DNA of 64,000 nucleotides from Aquitalea denitrificans (GTDB lineage: Bacteria; Pseudomonadota; Gammaproteobacteria; Burkholderiales; Chromobacteriaceae). Location: assembly GCF_009856625.1 (NCBI RefSeq), contig NZ_CP047241.1:1612001-1676000 (forward strand), given 5' to 3'. Each line of letters starts with the position of its first letter. Position 1 is the first letter of the stretch. Shown one piece after another: positions 17,694-26,455 of this stretch. Position numbers and translations under genes: made by a program. The notes beneath the pieces were generated by a model. It saw nothing but the letters and a program-made list of their open reading frames with translations, was not told the DNA's origin and ran no database searches.

Positions 17694-17953
17694 ATGGCAT
17701 TTTCCTTCCGGCAGTTGAAGTACTTTGTAGCGACTGCTGAAGCAGGGCAGGTTTCCCTGGCGGCGATGCAGCTGAACATCACTCAGTCGGCAGTGACGGC
17801 AGCCATCCGGCAACTGGAGGAAGTGCTGGTTACGCGTTTGTTTGTACGCCATCCGCACGGCATGGTAAGGCAGGGGCTGAAATCAGCCCGGCCATCGTGT
17901 TGTTTCGCGACTATTTTCGTCAGCAGTTTCTGAGTCCCTCCAGCAGCCAGCCT
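17694..17953 (+). pseudogene. Internally deleted LysR-family regulator remnant
   Basis: The first ~57 codons encode a typical LysR helix-turn-helix (SFRQLKYFVATAEAGQ, QSAVTAAIRQLEE, RLFVRHPHGM). The sequence then jumps, in another frame, to what looks like the last ~15 residues of such a protein (ISPAIVLFRDYFRQQFLS, near 17885-17935). The ~230-residue ligand-binding domain is missing. The remnant sits at the right border of the scarred T6SS region. Confidence 0.7.
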
Positions 17954-17975
17954 AGTGCGGCTGCGCGCTAGGGCT
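17949..17975 (-). terminator. Possible terminator of the bluB operon
   Basis: An 8-base-pair stem (CTAGTGCG / CGCGCTAG, one G-T pair) with a GCTG loop directly follows the bluB stop. There is no good T run on the minus strand, so the call is weak. Confidence 0.3.
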
Positions 17976-17976
17976 T

Positions 17977-18630
17977 TCAGCCTGTTGGCTGACCGGCCCC
18001 CCAGCCGTTTTCAAATACCAGCGCGGCCAGATTTTGCCGCTGCGCCCAGTTTTCCTGCTCCAGCATGGGTTTGTCGTAAAAGGCCTCGACATGGCCGATG
18101 CACAGGATGGCCACCGCCTTGGCTTCGGCCGGCAGGCCCAGCAGAGCTCCCAGCCGCTGCGGGTCGAACAGCGATACCCAGCCCAGGCCAATGCCCTCGG
18201 CCCGGGCGGCCAGCCACATGTTCTGGATGGCGCAGGCAATGGAGCAGATATCCATTTCCGGCAGGGTGCGACGGCCGAAAACATGGCGCTCGCGCCCGTC
18301 CATCAGCGCCGCCACCAGTACCTCGCCACAGTCGAGAATGCCTTCCACCTTCAGCTTCATGAATTCGTCTTCCCGCTGGCCCAGTGCCTTGGCGGTGGCT
18401 ACCCGTTCCACCTCCACCTCGGCATGCAGTTGCTGGCGCAGGGCGGTATCGGTAATGCGGATGAAGCGCCAGGGTTGCATGAAACCCACGCTGGGGGCCA
18501 GATGGGCGGCTTGCAGCAGGCGTTGCAGCAGCGCCGGGTCCACCGGGTCCGGCTTGAAGTGGCGCATGTCGCGCCGTTCGCGGATGGCGCGGTAAACGGC
18601 ATCGATGTCGGCTTGGGGATAGGCATTCAT
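17977..18630 (-). CDS. bluB: 5,6-dimethylbenzimidazole synthase BluB
   Basis: This 217-residue nitroreductase-fold enzyme cannibalises reduced FMN with oxygen to form the lower ligand of vitamin B12. 'YRAIRERRDMRHFKPDPVDPALLQRLLQAAHLAPSVGFMQPWRFI' is the BluB-specific start, and 'EGIGLGWVSLFDP' and 'ILCIGHVEAFYDKPMLEQENW' are typical BluB segments. It is the last gene of the cobJK-cobW-cobO-cbiA-bluB run, overlapping cbiA by 4 bases. Its presence implies oxygen-dependent DMB synthesis. Confidence 0.95.
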   Translation of the reverse strand: MNAYPQADIDAVYRAIRERRDMRHFKPDPVDPALLQRLLQAAHLAPSVGFMQPWRFIRITDTALRQQLHAEVEVERVATAKALGQREDEFMKLKVEGILDCGEVLVAALMDGRERHVFGRRTLPEMDICSIACAIQNMWLAARAEGIGLGWVSLFDPQRLGALLGLPAEAKAVAILCIGHVEAFYDKPMLEQENWAQRQNLAALVFENGWGAGQPTG

Positions 18631-19919
18631 GGCAGAAACAATCTGGCGCAGGCCGCAGGGTTGGACGGGAAATACAGGTGCAGATAACTGGCCAGCAGGC
18701 TGCCGTGGCGATATACCGGCTCGCCTTGGCCGCTACCGGTGGCGCGGCTGGCATGGGTAAGCGGGGTGATGGGTGTGTCCAGGCTGGAATAGTGAAAGGT
18801 GTGGCCGCGCAGCACTGCACCATCCAGTTGCAGTTGTTGCAGGCCCAGCGCGCTCAGGCGGGTATTCAGCCGGGCATGGCCGGGCAAGAGGCCCAGCATC
18901 TGTCCGCTTTGACCCTGCTTGTCGGTCAGGCTGTCGAGCAAGTACAGCATGCCGCCACATTCTGCATACAGCGGCCTACCGGCGGCCACGTGGGCGTGCA
19001 GGCTGGCGCGGCTGTGCTGTGCACCGGCCAGCGCGGCCAGATGCAGTTCCGGGTAGCCGCCGGGCAGCCAGACTGCATCGCAGTCGGGCAGGGCATCGTC
19101 GGCCAGTGGCGAGAAGTAATGCAGCTCGGCGCCCAATGCCTGCAGCGTCTGGATATTGGCCGGGTAGATAAAGCTGAAGGCGGTATCGCGGGCGATGGCG
19201 ATGCGCACGCCGTCCAGCAAGCGTGGCAGGCTGGGTGCCGAGGCAGGCTGGAAGGCGACTGCGGGTGGCAGATCGGCCAGACGGGTGCTTGCCAGCTGGG
19301 TGGCAGCGCGCTCCAGCCGTGCTTCCAGATCGTCCACTTCCTGTGCCTGCACCAGGCCCAGATGACGCTCCGGCAGGCCCATGTCCTGCTGGCGCATTAC
19401 CGCGCCCAGATAATTGAGGCTGGCGGGCAGGGCCGTGGTGAGCATTTCTGCATGACGGGCTGACGCCACCTGATTGGCCAGCACGCCGTAAAACGGCAGG
19501 CCGGGGCGGAAGGTGGCCAGTCCATGCGCCACCGCCGCAAAGGTTTGCGCCATGCCGGCAGCGTCGATGATGGCGGCCACCGGCACGCCAAACAACTGCG
19601 CCAGATCGGCACTGCTGGGGGCGCCGTCAAACAGGCCCATGCTGCCTTCAATCAGGATCAGGTCGGCCTCGGCGGCGGCGGCATACAGGCGCTGGCGGCA
19701 GTCATCCTCGCCGTTCATCCACAAATCCAGTGCATACACGGTGTGGCCGCTGGCCTGTTCCAGCACATAGGGGTCGAGAAAATCCGGCCCGGTCTTGAAC
19801 ACGCGCACGGTTCGGCCTTGCTGGCGGTGGTAGCGTGCCAGCCCTGCTGTCAGTGTCGTTTTGCCCTGATGCGAGGCCGGGGCGCTGATAAATAGTGCCG
19901 GGCAGTGGCGGATGGCCAT
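18627..19919 (-). CDS. cbiA: Cobyrinic acid a,c-diamide synthase
   Basis: The protein is 430 residues from ATG 19919. An N-terminal P-loop amidoligase domain (SAPASHQGKTTLTAGLARYH; 'EGSMGLFDG') is followed by a type-I glutamine amidotransferase domain with the cysteine in 'YAECGGMLYLLDSL' and a late histidine in 'GEPVYRHGSLLASYLHLYF'. It amidates the a and c carboxylates of cobyrinic acid with glutamine and ATP. The start lies 1 base after the cobO stop. Confidence 0.93.
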   Translation of the reverse strand: MAIRHCPALFISAPASHQGKTTLTAGLARYHRQQGRTVRVFKTGPDFLDPYVLEQASGHTVYALDLWMNGEDDCRQRLYAAAAEADLILIEGSMGLFDGAPSSADLAQLFGVPVAAIIDAAGMAQTFAAVAHGLATFRPGLPFYGVLANQVASARHAEMLTTALPASLNYLGAVMRQQDMGLPERHLGLVQAQEVDDLEARLERAATQLASTRLADLPPAVAFQPASAPSLPRLLDGVRIAIARDTAFSFIYPANIQTLQALGAELHYFSPLADDALPDCDAVWLPGGYPELHLAALAGAQHSRASLHAHVAAGRPLYAECGGMLYLLDSLTDKQGQSGQMLGLLPGHARLNTRLSALGLQQLQLDGAVLRGHTFHYSSLDTPITPLTHASRATGSGQGEPVYRHGSLLASYLHLYFPSNPAACARLFLP

Positions 19920-19920
19920 G

Positions 19921-20523
19921 TCAGAACTCCACGCCCTGTTGCGCCTTGATGCCCTGCTCACGGAACGGGTGTTTCACCAGCTTCATCTCGGTGACCAGAT
20001 CGGCGGCGTCAATCAGCGCCTGTGGCGCATGGCGGCCGGTTATCACCACATGCAGATTGGCCGGGCGGCTGGCCAGTGCCGCCAGTACCTCGTCCAGCGA
20101 CAGATAGTCGTACTTCAGCACGATGTTCAGTTCATCCAGAATCAGCATGTCGTAGTCGCCGCTGTTCAGCATCTCCAGCGCGGCGTCCCAACCCTGACGC
20201 GCGGTAGCGATGTCAGCCTCGCGGTTCTGGGTGTTCCAGGTATAGCCCTCGCCCATGGTGAGAAAGCGGCAGTTGTCGAAGCGGCTGAACAGGTCGCGCT
20301 CGGCAGTGTGCAGTGCGCCCTTGATGAACTGCACCACACCCAGCTGCATGCCGTGGCCGACAATGCGCAAGCCCATGCCGAAGGCGGCGCTGCTCTTGCC
20401 CTTGCCGGTGCCGGTATGGACGATGAGCAAGCCTTTCTCCTTGGTGGCGGCGGCCTTTTTCTTTTCAAAGCCGGCCTTGCGCTTTTCCACCATGCGCTGG
20501 TGGGCGGCGGCGTCGGTTTTCAT
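19921..20523 (-). CDS. cobO: Cob(I)alamin adenosyltransferase (BtuR/CobO)
   Basis: The 200-residue CobA/CobO-type enzyme has P-loop HTGTGKGKSSAA near residue 36 and the family blocks 'VVQFIKGALHTAERDLF', 'GEGYTWNTQNREADI' and 'LDELNIVLKYDYL'. It transfers the adenosyl group of ATP to the cobalt of corrinoids. It lies between cobW (30-base gap) and cbiA. Confidence 0.95.
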   Translation of the reverse strand: MKTDAAAHQRMVEKRKAGFEKKKAAATKEKGLLIVHTGTGKGKSSAAFGMGLRIVGHGMQLGVVQFIKGALHTAERDLFSRFDNCRFLTMGEGYTWNTQNREADIATARQGWDAALEMLNSGDYDMLILDELNIVLKYDYLSLDEVLAALASRPANLHVVITGRHAPQALIDAADLVTEMKLVKHPFREQGIKAQQGVEF

Positions 20524-20553
20524 GGTCTTGTCCTTGTCTGATCTGGCTGGCGC

Positions 20554-21654
20554 TTACTGCCAGTGGGTGCCGGTCAATGTTTTGAGCCGCTCCACAATGC
20601 GCGGCCGGCTGGGGTGATAGCCGATGAATACCAGCTGCGCCTGCCGTGGCGCGGCGGTGTCCGGTTCCTGTTGCAGCTGTACGCGCTGGCGTACCGCTTG
20701 CAGTGTCAGCCGGCCCTCTCCATTGGCACTGGCCGCATGGCCCTTGATGCGCAGCAGTGCTTCTTCGCGGGCAATGGTTTCCACCGCTGCCAGCAGGCGG
20801 GCCGCGTCCTGCGCGTCCTTGCTGCGAATCAGGAAGGACTGCCAGCCCGGGTCCTGCTCGTGAAAATGCTTGTGGGTGGCCAGTCCATGGCTGTGTGCGG
20901 CCAGGCCGCCGTGGCTGTGGCCGTCCAGCAGCGCCTGGTTGGCCAGCGGGCGCAGATTGAGCGGCAGGCTGGATACCGGGCCGTAATGGCGGTGGCCGCT
21001 GCCACTGACTTCATGCAGATGCAGGCCCAGTGTCAGCCGGGTGTCCAGCTTGGCCTGATAGGCCAGCTCGATAAAGCGGATGGACGGCGCCAGCTGGCGG
21101 ACCGTACTTTCCGCTTGCAGCATGGCGGTGTCGGTAAGCGTGTCGATCTTGTTCAGCACCACGATGTCGGCATTTTCCAGCTGCTGGCGGAACAGGCTGG
21201 CCACCGCGTCGTCCTGCTGACCGTGGCCGCTGTCAAAGTCGCCAGCCAGCAGCAGCGGGGTATCCACCACGGCCAGCGTGGCGTCCAGCACAAAGCGTTC
21301 TGCCAGCTCCGGGCCTTGCAGCTGCTCCATCACCGCGCTGGGCAGGGCCAGTCCCGAGGTTTCGATCAGCACATGGTCGATCTGCTGGCGGCGCTGCCAC
21401 AAGGCCAGCATGGTGGGCAGGAAGTGCTCGTCGTCGTCGTAAGCCACCAGGCCGTTGGCCAGGTCGTGAATCTCCACCCCGGCCTTCTCTTCCGTGCGCA
21501 GGATGGTGCCGTCGATGGACTCCTCGCCAAACTCGTTGACCAGAATGGCCAGCCGCCGTTGTTTGCTGTCGCGGATCAGATTGGACAGCAGGGTGGTTTT
21601 GCCTGCGCCCAGAAAACCGGTGAGCACGGTGACCGGAATGCGCGGGCTGCTCAT
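20554..21654 (-). CDS. cobW: CobW-family GTPase lacking the CXCC motif
   Basis: This 366-residue G3E GTPase has Walker A GFLGAGKTT, 'VNEFGEESID', 'ETSGLALP' and 'NKID'. CobW proteins are thought to deliver cobalt. Here the metal-binding CXCC normally found in 'LANGCxCC' is replaced: the sequence is 'DLANGLVAYDDDEHF'. A histidine-rich loop (GHSHGGLAAHSHGLATHKHFHEQ, about residues 250-272) precedes the C-terminal CobW_C domain and could supply metal ligands instead. It overlaps cobJ-cobK by ATGA. Confidence 0.9.
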   Translation of the reverse strand: MSSPRIPVTVLTGFLGAGKTTLLSNLIRDSKQRRLAILVNEFGEESIDGTILRTEEKAGVEIHDLANGLVAYDDDEHFLPTMLALWQRRQQIDHVLIETSGLALPSAVMEQLQGPELAERFVLDATLAVVDTPLLLAGDFDSGHGQQDDAVASLFRQQLENADIVVLNKIDTLTDTAMLQAESTVRQLAPSIRFIELAYQAKLDTRLTLGLHLHEVSGSGHRHYGPVSSLPLNLRPLANQALLDGHSHGGLAAHSHGLATHKHFHEQDPGWQSFLIRSKDAQDAARLLAAVETIAREEALLRIKGHAASANGEGRLTLQAVRQRVQLQQEPDTAAPRQAQLVFIGYHPSRPRIVERLKTLTGTHWQ

Positions 21655-23189
21655 GCCAGTTGCTCCAGTGCGGCTTGCAGGCTGGCAAAGTCGGCAAAGC
21701 TGAGCGGGTAGTCCAGCTGCGGACGGTCCACCACGATGAAGGGAATGCCCAGTGCGGCGGCAGCGGCGGCCTTGGCACCATAGCCACCGGCATCACCGGA
21801 TTGCTTGCTGATGACGCAGTCGATCTGCCAGTCACGCCACAGGGTTTCATTGGCCGCTTGCGAAAACGGGCCTTGCATCGCGCACAGCCGCGCACGCGGA
21901 ATGCCCAGGTCGATGGCGCGTTGCAAGTGTTGCGGGTCCGGTGCCAGCCGCACAAACCATTGCTTGTCAGCCGCGCCCTCGGCCTGCACAAAGCTGGCCA
22001 GCTCCTTGCTGCCGGTGGCCAGGAAAATGCGCTGGCCGTGCTGCATCGCCAGTTTTGCCGCTTCGGCCATGCTGCTGCAGTGGATGGCCGGGTGCTGGTC
22101 CGGCGCGCTGGGGCGCTCGTAGCGCAGATAGGGCAGGGCCAGTTCCTGAGCCAGCGCCATCAACTGCTGCGACATCTCGGTAGCGTAAGGATGGGTGGCA
22201 TCCACAATGCAGCGTGCCTGGCTTTGTTGCAGCAGCTCGCGGCGGCGCTCCACGCCCAGCCGCCCGCTGATGCTGGTGAGGGCCGGACTGTCGGCGGCGA
22301 CAATTTCGGCACCGTAGTCGCTGGCTGTGCTGACAATCACCGGCTGGCCGCCTGCTGCCAGCTGGCGTGCCAGCGCATTGCCGTCGCTGGTGCCGGCAAA
22401 CACCCAGGCGGCAGCGCCGGGCAGGCTGTCGGCGGTAATGGTGTCGGCGGTGTTCTGCCAGTTGAAGTAGCCGCGCGGGGTAAACATCCAGTTGCGTTTG
22501 CGGCGGGTGAAGCGGTTGCCGATCACCAGCGAGGTGAGCATGTTGAACTGGCGGGTGCGCAGCTCGGCCAGGGTGACGATTTCCACGGTCTGGCCTTCGC
22601 GGTAGGCATTGTGCACGATGCCGCACAGGGTTTCCGGCCGCTTGTGTTCCAGCATGATGTCCAGAATGCGGTACACGCCTTCCTGCCGCTGCTTGCTTTG
22701 CACGTTGTAAAACACCACCGCCAGATCAGCCTCTGCAATATGGCGGGCGCGGCTTTCAATCCACTCCCACGGGCACAACAGGTCGGACAGACTGAGGGTG
22801 GCAAAGTCGTGCGACAGCGGCGCGCCCAGCAGCGAGGCGCAGGCATTGGCCGAGGTGATGCCGGGAATCAGCTGCACATCGAAGCTGTCGTCCTCGCGCA
22901 TGTCCTCGTAGGCCAGCGTGGCCATGGCGTAAATGCCGATGTCGCCGCTGGAAATCAGCGCCACCGTCTTGCCGGCACGGGCTTCTTCCAGCGCTAGCTG
23001 GGCGCGGTCGCGCTCCTGGGTGAGCGGCAGGGTGCGGATGTCCTTGCCGGCAATCCACGGCTGGATCCAGGTGAGGTAGAGGTCGTAGGCGACGATGACG
23101 TCGCTGGCGGCCAGCGCCTGTTCCACCATCGGCGGGATCAGTTCGCGACTGCCGGGGCCGACGGAGACTAGATAGAGTTTTCCGGTCAT
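21651..23189 (-). CDS. CobJ-CobK fusion (precorrin-3B C17-methyltransferase / precorrin-6A reductase)
   Basis: The 512-residue protein is one gene for two ring-contraction-phase activities. Residues 1 to about 250 are a SAM-dependent tetrapyrrole methylase (VSVGPGSRELI, 'ISSGDIGIYAMA', 'IPGITSANACASLLGAPLSHDF') of the CobJ/CbiH type. From about 270 (AAWVFAGTSDGNALARQLA) it is a CobK/CbiJ-type reductase, including 'IVDATHPYATEMS' and 'ISKQSGDAGGYGAKAAAA'. The start at 23189 is chosen because the methylase fold begins there. It is the first gene of the second cob run, just after the repeat array. Confidence 0.93.
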   Translation of the reverse strand: MTGKLYLVSVGPGSRELIPPMVEQALAASDVIVAYDLYLTWIQPWIAGKDIRTLPLTQERDRAQLALEEARAGKTVALISSGDIGIYAMATLAYEDMREDDSFDVQLIPGITSANACASLLGAPLSHDFATLSLSDLLCPWEWIESRARHIAEADLAVVFYNVQSKQRQEGVYRILDIMLEHKRPETLCGIVHNAYREGQTVEIVTLAELRTRQFNMLTSLVIGNRFTRRKRNWMFTPRGYFNWQNTADTITADSLPGAAAWVFAGTSDGNALARQLAAGGQPVIVSTASDYGAEIVAADSPALTSISGRLGVERRRELLQQSQARCIVDATHPYATEMSQQLMALAQELALPYLRYERPSAPDQHPAIHCSSMAEAAKLAMQHGQRIFLATGSKELASFVQAEGAADKQWFVRLAPDPQHLQRAIDLGIPRARLCAMQGPFSQAANETLWRDWQIDCVISKQSGDAGGYGAKAAAAAALGIPFIVVDRPQLDYPLSFADFASLQAALEQLA

Positions 23190-23408
23190 TGTTTCATGCT
23201 TTCTGCTGCGTGCAGGCGGGGCCTGCCATGTTTGTCTGGGCAATGCGTGGTGCGCATTGCTGATGTAAATCCTGTATTTGTTACTGGCAGTGCTGGACTG
23301 TGGTCCTGCGCTGATACGTTTAACTGCGCGGGTTGGGGCTGGTCGGGGCTCTGGCAGCTTCAACCAGTGTTCTTACCAAACAAGCACCTTACCAACGCAG
23401 CCACCGGG

Positions 23409-23912
23409 CCCCATCAAGCATGCTGACGGGTGGCCGGGGCGAGGTAAGTAATCGCCTGCGATGTCTGAGCGATTTGACGTTAGCAAATCGCGAGTTCAGG
23501 CGCGCCTCGTACCGGTCGGGCCCTGTCGGGCAGCCGCAGGCCATGCTTGCGGGGTGGCCTTGGAGGTGAAGGAGGGCTTGGCCAGGCAAGCCCTCTTTCC
23601 CGTCCGCCGCGCGGAAGCGGCACTTAAATCATCATCCGCGTAGCGGATTTCTAACCAGCACCTTCCAACGAAAAACCAACAACAAAAGCCACTTCGCGGG
23701 TCTCGCCCCGCCGTCGAGGTACTTTACTTTTGCTTCGCCAAAAGAAAGTACCCAAAGAAAAGGCGACCCGCAGCGCGTCGAATTCCCGCCCCAGCCATCC
23801 TGCCCAAGGCGCGGCTGAACTCGCACCGTGCTACCGTCACGGTGCTCAAACATGCAGCCGCTTAAAACCTTGGGCAGCACGTCTGCGTCGGCTCGCGCTG
23901 ACGGGACTGGGA
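23409..23912. repeat. Structured intergenic direct repeat, copy 1
   Basis: This is the first full copy of a unit of about 505 bases. It contains a series of hairpins: GCGATTTG/CAAATCGC (23469-23491), GAGGGCTTG/CAAGCCCTC (23572-23595), a long stem around GCTTCGCC (about 23718-23751) and CACCGTG/CACGGTG (about 23824-23844). No gene is supported. About 60 bases before it (23350-23408) resemble the tail that follows copy 2 (24540-24590), so an older partial unit lies upstream. 23190-23350 holds nothing I recognise. Confidence 0.85.
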
Positions 23913-24033
23913 CCACGCCGGGTTTGTACTCACCATCTTTAAACGCCGTGGGATTGGAACCCACAGTCCGGTCAGATAAAACCGGATTTTCTACCTTTCC
24001 TCATCATTTCCACCGTACCGACGCCACCCCCGT

Positions 24034-24539
24034 CCCCATCAAGCATGCTGACGGGTGGCCGGGGCGAGGTAAGTAATCGCCTGCGATGTCTGAGCGATTT
24101 GACGTTAGCAAATCGCGAGTTCAGGCGCGCCTCGTACCGGTCGGGCCCTGTCGGGCAGCCGCAGGCCATGCTTGCGGGGTGGCCTTGGAGGTGAAGGAGG
24201 GCTTGGCCAGGCAAGCTCTCCTTCCCGTTCGCCGCGCGGAAGCGGCACTTAAATCATCATCCGCGTAGCGGATTTCTAACCAGCACCTTCCAACGAAAAA
24301 CCAACAACAAAAGCCACTTCGCGGGTCTCGCCCCGCCGGCGAGGTACTTTGCTTTTGCTTCGCCAAAAGAAAGTACCCAAAGAAAAGGCGACCCGCAGCG
24401 CCGCGAAACCCCGCCACAGCCATCCCCCCCAAGGCGCGGCTGAACTCGCACCGTGCTACCGTCACGGTGCTCAAACATGCAGCCGCTTAAGACCTTGGGC
24501 GGCACGTCTGCATCGGCTTGCGCTGACGGGACTGGGGCA
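24034..24539. repeat. Structured intergenic direct repeat, copy 2
   Basis: This is the second full copy, 625 bases downstream of copy 1 and nearly identical across long tracts, including the hairpin at 24197-24220 (with a G-T pair). The 120-base spacer before it (23913-24033) is not repeated. Confidence 0.85.
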
Positions 24540-24590
24540 GCTCCGACACGTATTTTTATCAAACCAGCACCGCACCAATGCCACCCTTAT

Positions 24591-24838
24591 CCCCATCAAG
24601 CATGCCGACAGGTGGCCGGGGCGAGGTCTTAAGCGCCTGCCTGTCTGAGCGATTTGACGTTAGCAAATCGCGAGTTCAGGCGCGCCTCGCACCGGACGGG
24701 GCCTGTCGGGCAGCCGCAGGCCATGCTTGCTGGGGTGGCCTTTGGGGTCGGAAGGGGCCTTTGGCCAGCAAAGGCCCTTTCCCCGCCCGCCGCGCGGAAG
24801 CGGCATGGAAAACATCATCCGCGTGAGCGGATACAAAA
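24591..24838. repeat. Structured intergenic direct repeat, copy 3 (partial)
   Basis: This partial copy of about 250 bases abuts the cbiG stop. It lacks the second half of the unit. Its main stem (24751-24781) has a different sequence from copies 1 and 2 but keeps pairing (GGGCCTTTG / CAAAGGCCC), which is compensatory change. Confidence 0.8.
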
Positions 24839-24842
24839 CCCC

Positions 24843-25607
24843 TTATTCAACTGCACCAAAATCAGCAAAACCATCCTCCACCACCGCCACCGTCACCCCC
24901 TCGCGCGCCATCTTCGGCACCAACAACCGCCCGCGCGGGCTGGCAATCAAGGCGCAGGGTTCGCACACCCCGTCCACCCCCACATTCTGCTGCACCCAGG
25001 CGGAAGGCTGGCCGGTCCAGCCGCGGGCGGCCACGTCGCTGCGGACAATGACGCGCAAGGGCAGCGCGTGACGGGCGCAGAACTCCAGCAGGCCCACTTC
25101 ATCGGCCTTGAGGTCGATGGTGGCGACTTCACGCACTTCGCTGAGGCTGCGTACGGCTAGCGCTTGCAACACCGCCTGTTCGATGGCATCGGCACTTTTG
25201 CCGCGCCGGCAGCCTATGCCCAGCGTCAGCGGCTTCAGCGCTTCTGTCGCGGTGGTGATGGCCGGGGTGGCACCGGTCAGGCGGGCAACGTGGTAGGCCA
25301 GCGTGTTGGCCCCGCCTTCGTGGCCGGACAGCAGCGGGATGGCAAAGCGCGCGGCTTCGTCCAGCACGACGACTGCGGGGTCGGTGAGTTTGCTTTGTGG
25401 CAGGCCATCCAGATAGCGCACGGCAATGCCGCTGGCCATCAGCAACACCCACTGGCGGTGCTGGTGGAAGGCGGCGGCAAATTGCTGGCGGGCATTGTCA
25501 TCCGGCTGCTGCCAGGGCTGGTAGACGGTGGCGTCCAGCGCGCTGGCCAGTTGCCGGGCCAGCGGCAGGGCAGATTCGCGCACGGTCCAGATGGCGGTGT
25601 GGCTCAC
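24843..25607 (-). CDS. cbiG: CbiG/CobE-type cobalt-precorrin-5A hydrolase
   Basis: The GTG start at 25607 overlaps the cobM stop (GTGA), giving 254 residues. The N-terminal half has the CbiG pattern 'LLMASGIAVRYLDGL', 'VVVLDEAARFAIPLLSGHEGGAN'. The C-terminal half (from about residue 140, 'LGIGCRRGKSADAIEQAV') is the CobE/CbiG-C domain. It opens the delta-lactone of cobalt-precorrin-5A, releasing acetaldehyde, in the cobalt-early route. It is shorter than many CbiG proteins (about 350), lacking most of the middle domain. It is the last gene of the riboswitch operon. Confidence 0.88.
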   Translation of the reverse strand: MSHTAIWTVRESALPLARQLASALDATVYQPWQQPDDNARQQFAAAFHQHRQWVLLMASGIAVRYLDGLPQSKLTDPAVVVLDEAARFAIPLLSGHEGGANTLAYHVARLTGATPAITTATEALKPLTLGIGCRRGKSADAIEQAVLQALAVRSLSEVREVATIDLKADEVGLLEFCARHALPLRVIVRSDVAARGWTGQPSAWVQQNVGVDGVCEPCALIASPRGRLLVPKMAREGVTVAVVEDGFADFGAVE

Positions 25608-26455
25608 GAGGCTTCCTGCTCCTGGTGCTGCTCCGGGTCCTGTTCCGATTGTGCTGCCAGCTCCGGCTTGCGCTTGCTGGGGCGCGGGGTTTTGCGGTCG
25701 CTGCCATCGCGGAAGATATGGGTGAAACCGGCGGCATACAGGCTGGATTCCACCCCGCCTTCGCGCGATAGCGCCGCGCCCACCAGCAGCAGGGTGGTGA
25801 GCAGCCAGTCCTTTTGTTTCACCTCGTCCAGCAGCTTGCCCAGCGTGCTGCGGTGGATGGACTGGTCCGGCCAGCTGGCGCGGCGCACCAGTGCCACCGG
25901 GGTGTCCGGCGGGTAGTGCAGCAGCAGGTCGGCCACGGTGTATTTCAGACGCTGGCCGGACAGGAAGATGCACATGGTGGCCTGGTGTTCGGCAAAGCGG
26001 GCGATGGATTCCAGCTCCGGCACCGCGCTGGCGCGGCCGGAGACGCGGGTGAGGATGATGGATTGCGAGATGGCCGGGCGGGTCAGCTCGCTGCCCAGTG
26101 CGGCTGCGGCGGCGGTGAAGGACGACACGCCGGGGACGATTTCGTATTCAATGCCCAGCGCTTCCAGCCGGCGCATTTGCTCGGCAGTGGCGCCGTAGAT
26201 GGCCGGGTCGCCGGAGTGCAGCCGCGCCACGTCGATATTGGCGGCCTGGGCGCGGCGGTAGCAGTCTTCCTGCTGGTCCAGCGACAGTTCGGCGGTATCG
26301 AGGATTTCGGCACCTTCACTGCAATGCTGCAGCATGTCGGTGGGCACCAGCGAACCGGCGTACAGCACCATGCCGCAGCTACCCAACAGGCGCGCGCCGC
26401 GCAGGGTGATCAGGTCGGCGGCACCGGGGCCGGCACCAATGAAATAGACTTTCAT
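25604..26455 (-). CDS. cobM: Precorrin-4 C11-methyltransferase
   Basis: This is a 283-residue SAM tetrapyrrole methylase from ATG 26455 (MKVYFIGAGPGAADLITLRG). CobM/CbiF features are 'ARLHSGDPAIYGATAEQMRRL', 'VPGVSSFTAAAAALGSELT' and 'FLSGQRLKYTVADLL'. A charged tail of about 30 residues (KRKPELAAQSEQDPEQHQEQ) extends beyond the fold. It overlaps cobI by 4 bases and cbiG by 4 bases. Confidence 0.95.
   Translation of the reverse strand: MKVYFIGAGPGAADLITLRGARLLGSCGMVLYAGSLVPTDMLQHCSEGAEILDTAELSLDQQEDCYRRAQAANIDVARLHSGDPAIYGATAEQMRRLEALGIEYEIVPGVSSFTAAAAALGSELTRPAISQSIILTRVSGRASAVPELESIARFAEHQATMCIFLSGQRLKYTVADLLLHYPPDTPVALVRRASWPDQSIHRSTLGKLLDEVKQKDWLLTTLLLVGAALSREGGVESSLYAAGFTHIFRDGSDRKTPRPSKRKPELAAQSEQDPEQHQEQEAS

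Noticed and set aside
21660..22997. 445-codon open frame antisense to cobJ-cobK
   Set aside because: The composition is typical of a shadow frame in high-GC DNA and the opposite strand has a clear enzyme fusion.
23461..24268. Two near-identical ~60-residue frames (MSERFDVSKSRVQ...)
   Set aside because: They lie inside the direct repeats, their identity follows from the repeat, and a structured non-coding unit explains the sequence better.
23330..24838. Possible CRISPR array or insertion sequence
   Set aside because: The units are ~500 bases with imperfect, non-spacer intervals; there is no transposase frame and no terminal inverted repeats were found by eye.
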